A stretch of DNA of 42,496 bases from Sphingomonas echinoides (lineage in GTDB: Bacteria > Pseudomonadota > Alphaproteobacteria > Sphingomonadales > Sphingomonadaceae): contig NZ_JAPYKK010000037.1 in assembly GCF_029623395.1 (NCBI RefSeq), forward strand, positions 1 to 42,496, read 5' to 3'. The notes under the pieces were generated by a model, which was not told where the DNA came from, made no database searches, and worked only from the letters and a program-made list of their open reading frames with translations. A program made the position numbers and the translations under genes. Each line of letters opens with the position of its first letter. Position 1 is the stretch's first letter. Of the stretch, positions 25,758 through 34,306 are shown piece after piece.

Positions 25758-26728
25758 TACGTTCGGTAATCGTCGGGACCGGTTCGGCCCTCCCGGCGCG
25801 GCGCGTGTCGAATGCGGAACTCGCCGAAACCGTCGATACGACCGACGAATGGATCGTCGAGCGCACCGGCATCCGGTTCCGCCATATCGCCGCCCCAGAC
25901 GAGACGACTGCGACGCTCGCGGCGGATGCGTGCCGGGCCGCGCTTGGCGCTGCCGGTCTGGCTGCACAGGACATCGACCTGATCGTACTCGCGACCGCGA
26001 CGCCGGACCAGACCTTTCCGTCGAGCGCGACCAAGGTTCAAGCAAGTCTGGGCATTAACGACTGCGTGGCGTTCGACGTCGCGGCGGTCTGTTCGGGTTT
26101 CCTCTACGCGTTGCAGGTCGCCGACAGCATGATCCGCGCCGGTTCGGCACGCCGTGCGCTGGTGATCGGTTCGGAGACGTTCAGCCGCATCCTCGACTGG
26201 GAGGATCGCACGACCTGCGTCCTGTTTGGCGACGGGGCCGGCGCGGTCGTTCTCGAAGGTCAGGACAATGGCGATGCGGGCGCGCAGGGGCGCGGAATCC
26301 TGTCGACTCGTCTGCACGCGGACGGACGGCATAACGAACTGCTCTACGTCGATGGCGGCCCCTCGACCACCGGAACGGTCGGCAAGGTGCGCATGAAAGG
26401 CCGCGAGGTGTTTCGCCACGCCGTCGTCAATTTGGCGGGTGTGATGACCGAGACCCTGGCAGCGTGTGGCCTTTCGGCCGAAGATGTCGATTGGGTCGTA
26501 CCGCACCAGGCCAATGCCCGGATCCTCGATGCCACCGCGCGCAAATTGGGGCTTTCTCCCGACAAGGTCGTCGTCACGGTCGATCAACATGCCAACACGT
26601 CTGCTGCATCGGTTCCACTTGCGCTCGACACTGCGGTAAAGGACGGCCGGATCAAGCGGGGTGACTTGATCGTGCTCGAAGCAATGGGCGGCGGTTTCAC
26701 TTGGGGCGCCGCAGTCGTCCGTTTTTGA
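25754..26728 (+). CDS. fabH: 3-oxoacyl-ACP synthase III (KAS III)
   Basis: A 324-residue enzyme that condenses acetyl-CoA with malonyl-ACP to start fatty acid synthesis. The catalytic triad is complete: C113 in DVAAVCSGF, H251 in VVPHQANAR and N281 in QHANTSAASVP. GAGAVVLEG and the C-terminal MGGGFTWGA are also typical. It overlaps plsX by four bases and is followed by ihfA after 93 bp. Confidence 0.97.
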   Translation: MIRSVIVGTGSALPARRVSNAELAETVDTTDEWIVERTGIRFRHIAAPDETTATLAADACRAALGAAGLAAQDIDLIVLATATPDQTFPSSATKVQASLGINDCVAFDVAAVCSGFLYALQVADSMIRAGSARRALVIGSETFSRILDWEDRTTCVLFGDGAGAVVLEGQDNGDAGAQGRGILSTRLHADGRHNELLYVDGGPSTTGTVGKVRMKGREVFRHAVVNLAGVMTETLAACGLSAEDVDWVVPHQANARILDATARKLGLSPDKVVVTVDQHANTSAASVPLALDTAVKDGRIKRGDLIVLEAMGGGFTWGAAVVRF

Positions 26729-26821
26729 GGCAGACGTTGTTACGCTTCTGTAACTAGAGCTTTCCGTTTGTACCTTCTGTGTGTTAGACCAACGCCTTGC
26801 CGCTTGGGGAGGGATACCGGA

Positions 26822-27121
26822 ATGGCACCTGCAGGAACGTTGACACGGGCAGATCTTGCCGAAGCACTACATCATCAAGTCGGACTGTCGCGCGCGGACT
26901 CGTCGCGACTGGTCGAACAGATCTTGTCGCACATGTGCGGATCGCTCGCGAAGGGTGAGAATGTGAAGATCTCGGGGTTTGGGACCTTTGTCCTACGAGA
27001 CAAGGGGGAGCGCGTCGGTCGCAACCCAAAGACGGGAATCGAAGTTCCCATCGCGCCGCGTCGTGTACTGACATTTCGGGCCAGCCAGATGATGCGCGAT
27101 CGCATCGTCGAAGCAGACTGA
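26822..27121 (+). CDS. ihfA: Integration host factor alpha subunit
   Basis: A 99-residue DNA-bending protein of the HU/IHF family. It has the TRADLAEAL start, the conserved FGTF block (ISGFGTFVLRDKGERVGRNP) and the intercalating-proline arm NPKTGIEVPI, followed by RRVLTFRAS. The IHF-alpha assignment rests on this pattern and on its place after fabH and before a MerR gene. ATG at 26822 follows a strong GGGAGGGA ribosome site; an earlier in-frame start is unlikely. The 93-bp gap before it may carry its own promoter. Confidence 0.93.
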   Translation: MAPAGTLTRADLAEALHHQVGLSRADSSRLVEQILSHMCGSLAKGENVKISGFGTFVLRDKGERVGRNPKTGIEVPIAPRRVLTFRASQMMRDRIVEAD

Positions 27122-27129
27122 GCTTTACC

Positions 27130-27495
27130 ATGACTGAAATGCCAACGCCGCCGATCAAGGCGGAAGGGGCTTACCGTACGATCGGCGAACTATCGCGCGA
27201 TACGGGTCTGCCGCAGCATATTCTGCGCTATTGGGAAACGCGTTTCCCGCAACTGAGGCCACTTCAACGCGCTGGTAACCGGCGCTATTATCGTCCGACC
27301 GACGTGGCGCTGGTGCAGCGCATCGCAAAGATGCTCAACGAGGATGGCTATACCATTCGCGGGGTGCAGCAGGCCTTGATGGCGGAGCGCAAACGTCCCG
27401 TTGCCAGGGCGCCGTTGCCCGCCGCGAGTTACGGCACGATCCTCGCCGTGCGCGAGGCCTTGGTCGAGGCATTGGAGCAGGACGCCGCGGCCTGA
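27130..27495 (+). CDS. MerR family transcriptional regulator
   Basis: A 121-residue short MerR protein. The winged helix-turn-helix spans ~15-85: YRTIGELSRDTGLPQHILRYWETRFPQL and NRRYYRPTDVALV. The long dimerisation helix and effector domain are truncated to ~35 residues with no Cys or metal pattern, so no effector is predicted. It begins 8 bp after ihfA and is probably translated from the same message. The target is unknown; this neighbour is commonly found beside ihfA in alphaproteobacteria. Confidence 0.9.
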   Translation: MTEMPTPPIKAEGAYRTIGELSRDTGLPQHILRYWETRFPQLRPLQRAGNRRYYRPTDVALVQRIAKMLNEDGYTIRGVQQALMAERKRPVARAPLPAASYGTILAVREALVEALEQDAAA

Positions 27496-27521
27496 GGGCG
27501 CTCGCGCCGGACTCACCCGCC

Positions 27522-27594
27522 TCCGTTCGGCCTGAGCGCAGTCGAAGGCCCTTGCCTTACGCGCGGTGCTTCGAATTCGCTCAGCCCGAACGGA
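27522..27594. repeat. Palindromic repeat, family C; possible bidirectional terminator
   Basis: The arms TCCGTTCGGCCTGAGCG and CGCTCAGCCCGAACGGA pair with one mismatch, and a following CGAAG/CTTCG extends the stem around an ~18-nt loop. It lies between the convergent stops of the MerR gene (27495) and prfC (27616). Sequences of the form TTCGGGCTGAGC are common intergenic repeats in sphingomonads, from general knowledge. Confidence 0.75.
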
Positions 27595-27615
27595 CGCTGG
27601 CTATTGCTTCAAGGC

Positions 27616-29187
27616 TCAGCGTTCGCGCGTCGCCGCGAACGTGACCTTGGGATAGCGATCCGCGACATAGCCGACGTCCCAAGCGGTCTTCGCCATATAG
27701 ACCGGGTTATTGTCGCGATCCTTCGCCATCGACGTGCGGTTCAAGTCCATGAACGCCTTGAGATCCGCCGGATCCGCCGCCGACACCCATCGTGCGGTGT
27801 CATACGGCGCCATCTCTAGCCCCGCATCGACCTTATACTCCGCCTCAAGCCGCGACAGCAGCACCTCGAGCTGAAGCTGCCCGACCACCCCGATGATCCA
27901 GTTCGACCCGATTTCGGGATAGAACACCTGCGTCACGCCCTCTTCGGCCATGTCGTCGAGTGCCTTGCGCAACTGCTTGGTCTTGGTCGGGTCCTTCAAT
28001 GCGACGCGGCGCAGGATTTCAGGCGCGAAGTTGGGCAGCCCGGTGAAGCGCACGTCCGCGCGCTCGGACAAAGTATCCCCCACCCGCAGCGTGCCGTGGT
28101 TGGGAATACCGATGATGTCGCCGGGAAACGCCTCGTCCGCCAGTTCGCGCTCGCGCGCGAAGAACAGGATCGGCGAGTGAATCGCGATCGGCTTGCCGTG
28201 GCCGGTCGGGGTCAGCTTCATGCCGCGCTTGAAGGTGCCCGAACACAGCCGCATGAACGCGATGCGATCGCGGTGATTGGGGTCCATGTTCGCCTGGACC
28301 TTGAACACGAAGCCGGTGACGTCGGCACGCTCGGGGAGCACCTGCTCGGGTTCGGCGGGTTGCGGGCGCGGACCGGGTGCGTGGCGACCGAGCGCGTCGA
28401 TCAGTTCGGCGACACCGAACTCCTTCAGTGCCGACCCGAAATAGACCGGGGTCTGGTCGCCGCCACGATAGGCCTCGACATCGAACGCGCCATAACCGCC
28501 GAGTGCAAGCTCGGACTCGTCCTGGAGCAACTGCAGCCCCGCCGGGGTCAGCGTCGCTGCGAGCGCGGGGTCGTCGAGCCCGGTGAAGCTCAGCGCCTTG
28601 CCGAGGAACTCGCGGCTCGGCCCCTCGGGCTGGCTCAGGCTGTTGGCGTGGAGATCGTACACCCCCTCGAAATCGCTCCCCATCCCGACCGGCCAGCTCA
28701 TCGGCGTGACATCGAGCTGAAGCATCTCGGCAATCTCGTCGAGCAGTTCGAACGGCGGGCGCCCCTCGCGATCGACCTTGTTGACGAAGGTGATGATCGG
28801 CACCGAACGCAACCGGCAGACCTCGAACAGCTTGCGCGTCTGCGCCTCGATCCCGCGCGCGGCGTCGATCACCATGACCGCGGAGTCGACTGCGGTCAGC
28901 GTGCGATAGGTGTCTTCGGAAAAGTCCTCATGGCCCGGCGTGTCGAGCAAGTTGAAGGTCAAACCGTTGCGTTCGAACGTCATCACCGACGACGTCACCG
29001 AGATGCCGCGCTGCTGCTCGATCTTCATCCAGTCCGAACGCGCACGCCGGTTCTGCCCGCGTGCCTTGACTTCGCCGGCAAGATGGATCGCGCCGCCGAA
29101 CAGCAGCAGCTTTTCGGTCAGCGTGGTCTTGCCGGCGTCTGGATGGGAGATGATCGCGAAGGTGCGGCGGTCGGACGTATGATTCAT
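27616..29187 (-). CDS. prfC: Peptide chain release factor 3
   Basis: A 523-residue translational GTPase that recycles RF1/RF2 after peptide release. G1 HPDAGKTT (15-22), switch-region RGISVTSSV, G3 DTPGHEDF and G4 NKVD are all present. The C-terminal part (SNWIIGVVGQLQLEVL) matches RF3, not EF-G. The ATG at 29187 is chosen over an upstream in-frame start at 29325 that lies inside the epimerase gene. It starts 17 bp after the epimerase gene and probably shares its transcript. Confidence 0.96.
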   Translation of the reverse strand: MNHTSDRRTFAIISHPDAGKTTLTEKLLLFGGAIHLAGEVKARGQNRRARSDWMKIEQQRGISVTSSVMTFERNGLTFNLLDTPGHEDFSEDTYRTLTAVDSAVMVIDAARGIEAQTRKLFEVCRLRSVPIITFVNKVDREGRPPFELLDEIAEMLQLDVTPMSWPVGMGSDFEGVYDLHANSLSQPEGPSREFLGKALSFTGLDDPALAATLTPAGLQLLQDESELALGGYGAFDVEAYRGGDQTPVYFGSALKEFGVAELIDALGRHAPGPRPQPAEPEQVLPERADVTGFVFKVQANMDPNHRDRIAFMRLCSGTFKRGMKLTPTGHGKPIAIHSPILFFARERELADEAFPGDIIGIPNHGTLRVGDTLSERADVRFTGLPNFAPEILRRVALKDPTKTKQLRKALDDMAEEGVTQVFYPEIGSNWIIGVVGQLQLEVLLSRLEAEYKVDAGLEMAPYDTARWVSAADPADLKAFMDLNRTSMAKDRDNNPVYMAKTAWDVGYVADRYPKVTFAATRER

Positions 29188-29204
29188 CGCTGCGCTGTAG
29201 CGCC

Positions 29205-30083
29205 TCAGCCCTCCAACGTCACCTGCAACCCACAAGCGAGCGTAGCGCCCGGCGCGATCTCGACGATGCCCGGTTTCTCGCGGATGTCGCCCGCGAAGCC
29301 CGCCGGGTCGGCGATGCCGTGCCACGGCTCGATACAGATGAACGCGGCACCCGGCTTGGTCCAGATCCCGAGCATCGGCATGTCGGGGAAATCGACGCGA
29401 AGCTGCGGCCCGGTCGGCGCACCATAAAGCACGCTGCGCGAACGGACCGAATCCCAGATCAGCGCATCGCGGTCGAACAATGCATCATCGAGCGCGAGCG
29501 TGCGACCGTCGAGCGGGGACGGACGGCGTTGTTCGATGATGGCGTTGCCCGCGAGTTCGCGCAGGGCCTCGGGTTCGTCCTCCGCGAAGACGATCCGGTG
29601 CTCGCCGCGCGGGAGACCGTAGGGCAAAGGCCAGGCGAAGGCGGGGTGGAAGCCGAAGCTCGCGGGGAGGCTGGTGTCGTTGCGGTTCTCGATCTCCACC
29701 CCGATCGCGAGCGTCGCGTCGGTGATCGTGTAGGTCACGCGCAATGCGAAAGCGAAGGGATAGGCAGCGCGAGTTTCTGCATTGTCCTCGAGCAGGAACA
29801 CCGCGCGCGTTGCGTCGTGTTCGATCAGCGTGAACAGGCTGCGGCGGGCGAAGCCATGCTGTTTCATCGGATAGGCGGTGCCGTCGACGTGCAGCACGTC
29901 GCCGTTCAATCGCCCGACGACCGGGAACAGCAGCGGCGCATGGCCCGCCCAGAAGGCAGGATCGGCGTTGGTCATCAATTCGCGGCCGTCCGCGTCGTGA
30001 AGATGCGTCAGTTCCGCGCCGAGCAGATTAATCGCGGCGGACAAATGCGGCGTGGCGATGCGGATGAGTTCGGGTGCAGACAT
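29205..30083 (-). CDS. Aldose 1-epimerase family protein
   Basis: A 292-residue beta-sandwich protein of the galactose mutarotase superfamily, closest to the YihR/LacX-like or glucose-6-phosphate epimerase-like group by motifs: AELTHLHDADGRE, PLLFPVVGRLNGD, QHGFARRS (likely catalytic His), FGFHPAFAWP (second His) and ICIEPWHGIADP with the general-base Glu. AAGGA lies 9 nt before the ATG at 30083. Which sugar it acts on is unknown. It is between pyrD and prfC, in the same direction. Confidence 0.87.
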   Translation of the reverse strand: MSAPELIRIATPHLSAAINLLGAELTHLHDADGRELMTNADPAFWAGHAPLLFPVVGRLNGDVLHVDGTAYPMKQHGFARRSLFTLIEHDATRAVFLLEDNAETRAAYPFAFALRVTYTITDATLAIGVEIENRNDTSLPASFGFHPAFAWPLPYGLPRGEHRIVFAEDEPEALRELAGNAIIEQRRPSPLDGRTLALDDALFDRDALIWDSVRSRSVLYGAPTGPQLRVDFPDMPMLGIWTKPGAAFICIEPWHGIADPAGFAGDIREKPGIVEIAPGATLACGLQVTLEG

Positions 30084-30191
30084 CGGACCATTCCTTCGAA
30101 GCGGATCAACGCGCCCTATCCATCGGGCTGGGGTCACGCCAGCGCATCGGTGGGTTCGGACCAGAATTCAAGCAGATGGCAGCGGCGTTGA

Positions 30192-31223
30192 TCAGCCGTC
30201 GACGCCAACCGCAGCCGCTACATTTGTGAAACCGTCGCGTTCTAGCGCCTTTGCCAGGCCATGTGTGATCCTCTGCGCCAGGCCCGGTCCGCGATAGACC
30301 AGCGCGCTGTACAGTTGGACCAGGCTAGCCCCGGCGCGGATGCGGGCATAGGCTTCGTCCGCACTGTCGATCCCGCCTGCCGAGATCAGCGGCATCGCGC
30401 CTCCGGTCGCCGTGCGAAAATCGCGCAACCGCTGGCGTGCGAGCGGTGCAAGCGGTGCGCCCGACAGGCCGCCCGTCTCGCCCGCATTGGCCGAGCGCAG
30501 GTCGGGGCGCGAGATCGTCGTGTTGCTGACGATCAGCGCATCGACGTGATGGTCGATCGCCGCGCGCGCGATCGCGTCGATCGCGGACGCGTCGAGATCG
30601 GGGGCGACCTTGAGGAACAGGCGGGGTGTCTTGCCGATCCGGCGCGCATCGTCTGCGGCGGCGAGCAGGTCGGTCAGTTCGCGGCCATGCTGGAGATCGC
30701 GTAGGCCAGGCGTGTTGGGGGACGAGATGTTGACCGTGACGTAATCCGCGATCGGTGCCGCCGCCGCGACGCCGTGGGCGTAATCCGCGATCCGGTCGGG
30801 CGCATCCTTGTTCGCGCCGACGTTGATGCCGAGCACCCCGCGCCGCTTCGCGGCCTTCGCGCGGGGGAGGGCGGCGTGGATGCCGCCGTTGTTGAACCCC
30901 ATCCGGTTGATGACGGCTTCGTCTTCGACCAGGCGGAACAGCCGCGGGCGCGGGTTGCCCGCTTGCGGGAGGGGGGTCAGCGTGCCGATCTCGACGCTGC
31001 CGAAGCCTAATCCGAAGAAGCCGTCGATCGCTTCGCCGTTCTTGTCGACCCCGGCGGCGAGCCCGAGCGGGTTGGCGAAATCAAGCCCGGCGACGGTGGT
31101 CCGGAGGATCGGGGCGCTTTTGGGGGGCTTACTGGCGAATCTGGACAGCAACGCGATGGTCAGGCCATGCGCCTGCTCCGCATCGAGCGCGAAAAGGGCG
31201 GGGCGGATGAGCGGGAAAAGCAT
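30192..31223 (-). CDS. pyrD: Dihydroorotate dehydrogenase, class 2
   Basis: A 343-residue flavoprotein that oxidises dihydroorotate to orotate with quinone in pyrimidine synthesis. FMN and substrate blocks are present: GLAAGVDKNGEAI, GFGSVEIGTLTP, NRMGFNN, GVLGINVGANK, VNISSPNTPGLR with the catalytic Ser of class 2 enzymes, SNTT, and ISAGGIDSADEAYARIRAGASLVQLY. The N-terminal helices (LFPLIRPALFALDAEQAH) form the membrane/quinone tunnel. I prefer the ATG at 31223 over a GTG at 31238. It is divergent from the SUF regulator. Confidence 0.96.
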   Translation of the reverse strand: MLFPLIRPALFALDAEQAHGLTIALLSRFASKPPKSAPILRTTVAGLDFANPLGLAAGVDKNGEAIDGFFGLGFGSVEIGTLTPLPQAGNPRPRLFRLVEDEAVINRMGFNNGGIHAALPRAKAAKRRGVLGINVGANKDAPDRIADYAHGVAAAAPIADYVTVNISSPNTPGLRDLQHGRELTDLLAAADDARRIGKTPRLFLKVAPDLDASAIDAIARAAIDHHVDALIVSNTTISRPDLRSANAGETGGLSGAPLAPLARQRLRDFRTATGGAMPLISAGGIDSADEAYARIRAGASLVQLYSALVYRGPGLAQRITHGLAKALERDGFTNVAAAVGVDG

Positions 31224-31297
31224 GGGGCCTGATGACACTGGTGCTGGCCCGCGTCAAAGCGCGCCGGTGTGTAGCGAGCCGTCCCCCGCCTCGCTAC

Positions 31298-31387
31298 CGT
31301 CATGCTGAACTTGTTTCAGCATCCACCGCGCTACGGGCACGGACCGGACTCGTGGCTCCGTGGACCCTGAAACAAGTTCAGGGTGAC
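31298..31387. repeat. Palindromic intergenic repeat, family A copy 2
   Basis: It has the same outer arms as the copy at 2776: CGTCATGCTGAAC and TTTCAGCATCCACCGCGC on the left, TGGACCCTGAAACAAGTTCA and GGGTGAC on the right. The central loop differs. It lies in the divergent region between pyrD and the SUF regulator, so any promoter must work around it. Confidence 0.8.
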
Positions 31388-31442
31388 ACCAGCCTTCGAC
31401 AGGGGTTGACCGACTCACCCTGCACCCCCATCTGCAATCCTA

Positions 31443-31460
31443 CCAATATCGTCCGATTGG
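31443..31460 (+). promoter_or_regulatory. Inverted repeat just before the SUF regulator start
   Basis: CCAAT (31443-31447) and ATTGG (31456-31460) are complementary 5-bp arms around 8 bp, ending 5 nt before the ATG and overlapping the GGAG ribosome site. It is well placed to be an autoregulatory operator, but the arms are short. Confidence 0.3.
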
Positions 31461-31465
31461 AGCTT

Positions 31466-31879
31466 ATGCGTCTTTCTAGCCTTGCCGACTATGCCGTCGT
31501 GATGATGTCCGCCGCCGCGCGACATTGCGGCTCGTCGGGTCGGCTGAACGCGACGCAACTTGCCGAGGAGACGGGGCTCCCGTTGCCCACCGTGCAGAAG
31601 CTCGTCAGCCGACTGTCTGCGGGCGGGCTGATCGAGAGCACGCGCGGCACCGGTGGCGGTTTCCGCCTCGCGCGCCCCGCCGCGGCGATCTCGCTTGCCG
31701 AGATCATCGAGGCGGTCGAGGGGCCGATTGCGATGACGACGTGTGTCGACGAGGGCCGTCACGATTGCGCGCTGGAAGGCGACTGCCGGGTCAAGCCGCA
31801 CTGGAACGTCGTCAACGGCGCGGTCCGCGGTGCGCTCGATGGCGTCTCACTGGCCAGCCTGTCGAGGGCACCGGCATGA
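31466..31879 (+). CDS. Rrf2 family Fe-S assembly regulator (SUF regulator)
   Basis: A 137-residue IscR-like repressor. The N-terminal winged helix runs MRLSSLADYAVVMMSAAARH to GLIESTRGTGGGFRLARP. The cluster site is C-x7-C-x5-C followed by His in KPHW (C in TTCVDE, C in HDCALE, C in GDCRVK), with the spacing of SUF-operon regulators and slightly longer than IscR's C-x5-C. It probably senses Fe-S supply through a bound [2Fe-2S] cluster and represses this operon. The start follows GGAG at 4 nt. A large hairpin repeat lies between it and sufB. Confidence 0.93.
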   Translation: MRLSSLADYAVVMMSAAARHCGSSGRLNATQLAEETGLPLPTVQKLVSRLSAGGLIESTRGTGGGFRLARPAAAISLAEIIEAVEGPIAMTTCVDEGRHDCALEGDCRVKPHWNVVNGAVRGALDGVSLASLSRAPA

Positions 31880-31897
31880 CCGACACCACCTTCTTCC

Positions 31898-31958
31898 TTC
31901 GTGGCCTAGTGTCTTTGCGCGAGCCAGACTTTCTCGCACAAAGCCACAAAGCCACGAA
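31898..31958. repeat. 26-bp-arm hairpin repeat between regulator and sufB
   Basis: The left arm begins TTCGTGGCC and ends TTTGCGCGAG (31898-31923). The right arm (31933-31958) begins CTCGCACAAAG and ends GCCACGAA. They pair at 22 of 26 positions around a 9-nt loop. A 42-codon open frame starting ATGA at the regulator stop just translates this palindrome and is not counted as a gene. Confidence 0.8.
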
Positions 31959-32000
31959 GAATTTTAGATTAGCTGAACGCCGCCACGCGGCAGGGATTGC

Positions 32001-33488
32001 ATGATGGCTACCAAGAATGCGCAGGCCTATGAGGCCGTCAACAAGACCTATGAGTGGGGCTTCCACTCCGACATCGAACAGGACTTCGCGCCCAAGGGGC
32101 TGAGCGAAGACACCGTCCGGTTCATCTCCGCCAAGAAGGGCGAGCCGCAGTGGATGCTCGACTGGCGGCTCAAGGCGTTCCGTTTGTGGCAGACGCTGGA
32201 ATCGCCCGACTGGGCGAAGCTCAATCTCGAACCGATCGATTACCAGGACGCGTTCTACTACGCCGAGCCCAAGCCCAAGCCAAAGCTCGGTTCGCTCGAC
32301 GAGGTCGATCCCGAGATCCTGCGCGTCTACGAGAAGCTCGGCATCCCGATCGCCGAGCAGAAGATGCTCGCGGGGGTTGAGGAGCTTGGCGAGGACGGCC
32401 AGCCCAAGCGACGCGTCGCTGTGGACGCCGTGTTCGACTCGGTTTCGGTCGCGACGACGTTCCGCAAGGAGCTCGAGGCCGCGGGCGTCATCTTCCGCAG
32501 CATTTCCGAGGCGATCAAGGAATATCCCGAGCTCGTTCGCAAGTGGCTCGGCCGCGTCGTGCCGATGACCGACAATTACTTCGCCACGCTCAACGCCGCG
32601 GTGTTCAGCGACGGGACCTTCGTCTACATTCCCGAGGGCGTCCGCTGCCCGATGGAGCTGTCGACCTATTTCCGCATCAACGCCGAGAATACCGGCCAGT
32701 TCGAGCGCACGCTGATCGTCGCCGACAAGGGCTCGTACGTCTCGTATCTCGAGGGCTGCACCGCCCCGATGCGCGATGAGAACCAGCTTCACGCCGCGGT
32801 GGTCGAGCTGGTTGCCCTCGACGATGCCGAGATCAAATATTCGACCGTCCAGAACTGGTATCCGGGCGACGAGAACGGCAAGGGCGGGATCTACAATTTC
32901 GTCACCAAGCGCGCGCTGTGTCAGGGTAAAAACTCGAAGGTGTCGTGGACGCAGGTCGAGACCGGCAGCGCGATCACGTGGAAATATCCGTCGTGCGTGC
33001 TCAACGGCGAGAATTCGGTCGGCGAATTCTACTCGGTCGCGGTCACCAACAACCGCCAGCAGGCGGATACCGGCACCAAGATGATCCACAACGGCAAGGG
33101 ATCGCGCTCGACGATCGTGTCGAAGGGGATCTCAGCTGGGCGGTCGGACAATACTTACCGTGGCTTAGTGCGGGTCGCGCCGGGTGCGGAGGGTGTTCGT
33201 AACTTCACCCAGTGTGACTCGCTGCTGCTGGGCGACCAGTGCGGCGCGCATACCGTGCCGTATATCGAGGTGCGCAACCCGTCGGCACAGATCGAGCATG
33301 AGGCGACCACTTCGAAGATCTCGGACGATCAGATGTTCTACGCCATGCAGCGCGGGCTCGATTCGGAGAGCGCGGTTGCGTTGATTGTCAACGGGTTCGC
33401 CAAGGAGGTGCTGCAGCAGCTGCCGATGGAATTTGCGGTTGAAGCGCAGAAATTGCTCGGGATCTCGCTCGAAGGCTCGGTGGGGTGA
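32001..33488 (+). CDS. sufB: Fe-S cluster assembly scaffold SufB
   Basis: A 495-residue core of the SufBC2D scaffold where clusters form. Signatures: N-terminal YEWGFHSDIEQD, the beta-helix region VYIPEGVRCPMELSTYFRIN and YLEGCTAP, the NFTQCDSLLLGDQCGAHTVPY block with the sulfur-accepting Cys region, and the C-terminal AMQRGLDSESAVALIVNGF that binds SufC. ATG at 32001 has AGGGA 5 nt before; a second ATG follows directly. First structural gene of the operon. Confidence 0.97.
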   Translation: MMATKNAQAYEAVNKTYEWGFHSDIEQDFAPKGLSEDTVRFISAKKGEPQWMLDWRLKAFRLWQTLESPDWAKLNLEPIDYQDAFYYAEPKPKPKLGSLDEVDPEILRVYEKLGIPIAEQKMLAGVEELGEDGQPKRRVAVDAVFDSVSVATTFRKELEAAGVIFRSISEAIKEYPELVRKWLGRVVPMTDNYFATLNAAVFSDGTFVYIPEGVRCPMELSTYFRINAENTGQFERTLIVADKGSYVSYLEGCTAPMRDENQLHAAVVELVALDDAEIKYSTVQNWYPGDENGKGGIYNFVTKRALCQGKNSKVSWTQVETGSAITWKYPSCVLNGENSVGEFYSVAVTNNRQQADTGTKMIHNGKGSRSTIVSKGISAGRSDNTYRGLVRVAPGAEGVRNFTQCDSLLLGDQCGAHTVPYIEVRNPSAQIEHEATTSKISDDQMFYAMQRGLDSESAVALIVNGFAKEVLQQLPMEFAVEAQKLLGISLEGSVG

Positions 33489-33545
33489 ACTTCGCCACAC
33501 ACCGGCGTGACGCTGGAAATATTGATACGAATTTGCGGAAGACAG

Positions 33546-34289
33546 ATGCTTAAAATCACCGACCTCCACGCCGAAATCGATGGCAAGGAAATCCTCAAGG
33601 GCTTGAGCCTGCAGGTAAATGCGGGCGAGGTCCATGCAATCATGGGCCCGAACGGCGCGGGTAAGTCGACGCTTGGCTATGTGCTTGGCGGGCGGCCGGG
33701 GTATGAGGTTACGTCCGGCAGCGTCGAATTTGACGGACAGAATCTGCTCGAGATGGAACCGCATGAGCGCGCTGCTGCGGGGCTGTTCCTGGGTTTTCAG
33801 TATCCGGTTGAAATTCCCGGCGTTTCCAACGTCCAGTTCCTGCGCGAGGCGCTCAATGCGCAGCGTAAGGGGCGGGACGAGAAGCCTTTGTCGGGCGCCG
33901 AGTTCCTGAAACTCGCGCGGGCGCAGGCCGATGCGCTGAGCATGGACCAGGATATGCTCAAGCGCCCGGTAAACGTTGGTTTTTCCGGCGGCGAGAAGAA
34001 GCGCAACGAGATGGTGCAGATGGGGATCGTCGATCCCAAGCTCGCGATTCTCGACGAGACCGATAGCGGGCTCGACATCGATGCGCTGCGGATTGTTGGT
34101 GAAGGCATCAACCGAATCATGCGGAAAAGCGACAAAACGGTGATCCTTATCACCCATTACGAGCGGCTTTTGAGCTATGTTGCACCCGATTTCGTGCATG
34201 TTTTGTCGGCTGGGCGCATCATTCGTTCGGGCGGGCCGGAACTCGCGGCGGAGCTGGAGCGCGAAGGCTATGCGGGGGTGGTTGCGTGA
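33546..34289 (+). CDS. sufC: Fe-S cluster assembly ATPase SufC
   Basis: A 247-residue ABC-type ATPase that drives conformational change in the SufBC2D complex. Walker A MGPNGAGKST (33-42), signature GFSGGEKKRNE, Walker B LAILDETDSGLDID and switch His ILITHYER are all present. The ATG at 33546 has GGAAG upstream; earlier in-frame codons are poor starts. It begins 57 bp after sufB. Its stop TGA lies in the string GTGAGCGCGCG, also found at the end of sufD. Confidence 0.97.
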   Translation: MLKITDLHAEIDGKEILKGLSLQVNAGEVHAIMGPNGAGKSTLGYVLGGRPGYEVTSGSVEFDGQNLLEMEPHERAAAGLFLGFQYPVEIPGVSNVQFLREALNAQRKGRDEKPLSGAEFLKLARAQADALSMDQDMLKRPVNVGFSGGEKKRNEMVQMGIVDPKLAILDETDSGLDIDALRIVGEGINRIMRKSDKTVILITHYERLLSYVAPDFVHVLSAGRIIRSGGPELAAELEREGYAGVVA

Positions 34290-34306
34290 GCGCGCGCAAC
34301 ACAAAG

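Noticed and set aside
27496..27615. tRNA gene after the MerR regulator, as sometimes seen after ihfA-merR
   Set aside because: The gap is filled by a palindromic repeat; no cloverleaf or T-loop GTTCGAATC-type sequence in proper context.
31876..32004. 42-codon frame starting ATGA at the end of the SUF regulator
   Set aside because: Most of it translates the hairpin repeat at 31898-31958, and there is no ribosome site of its own.
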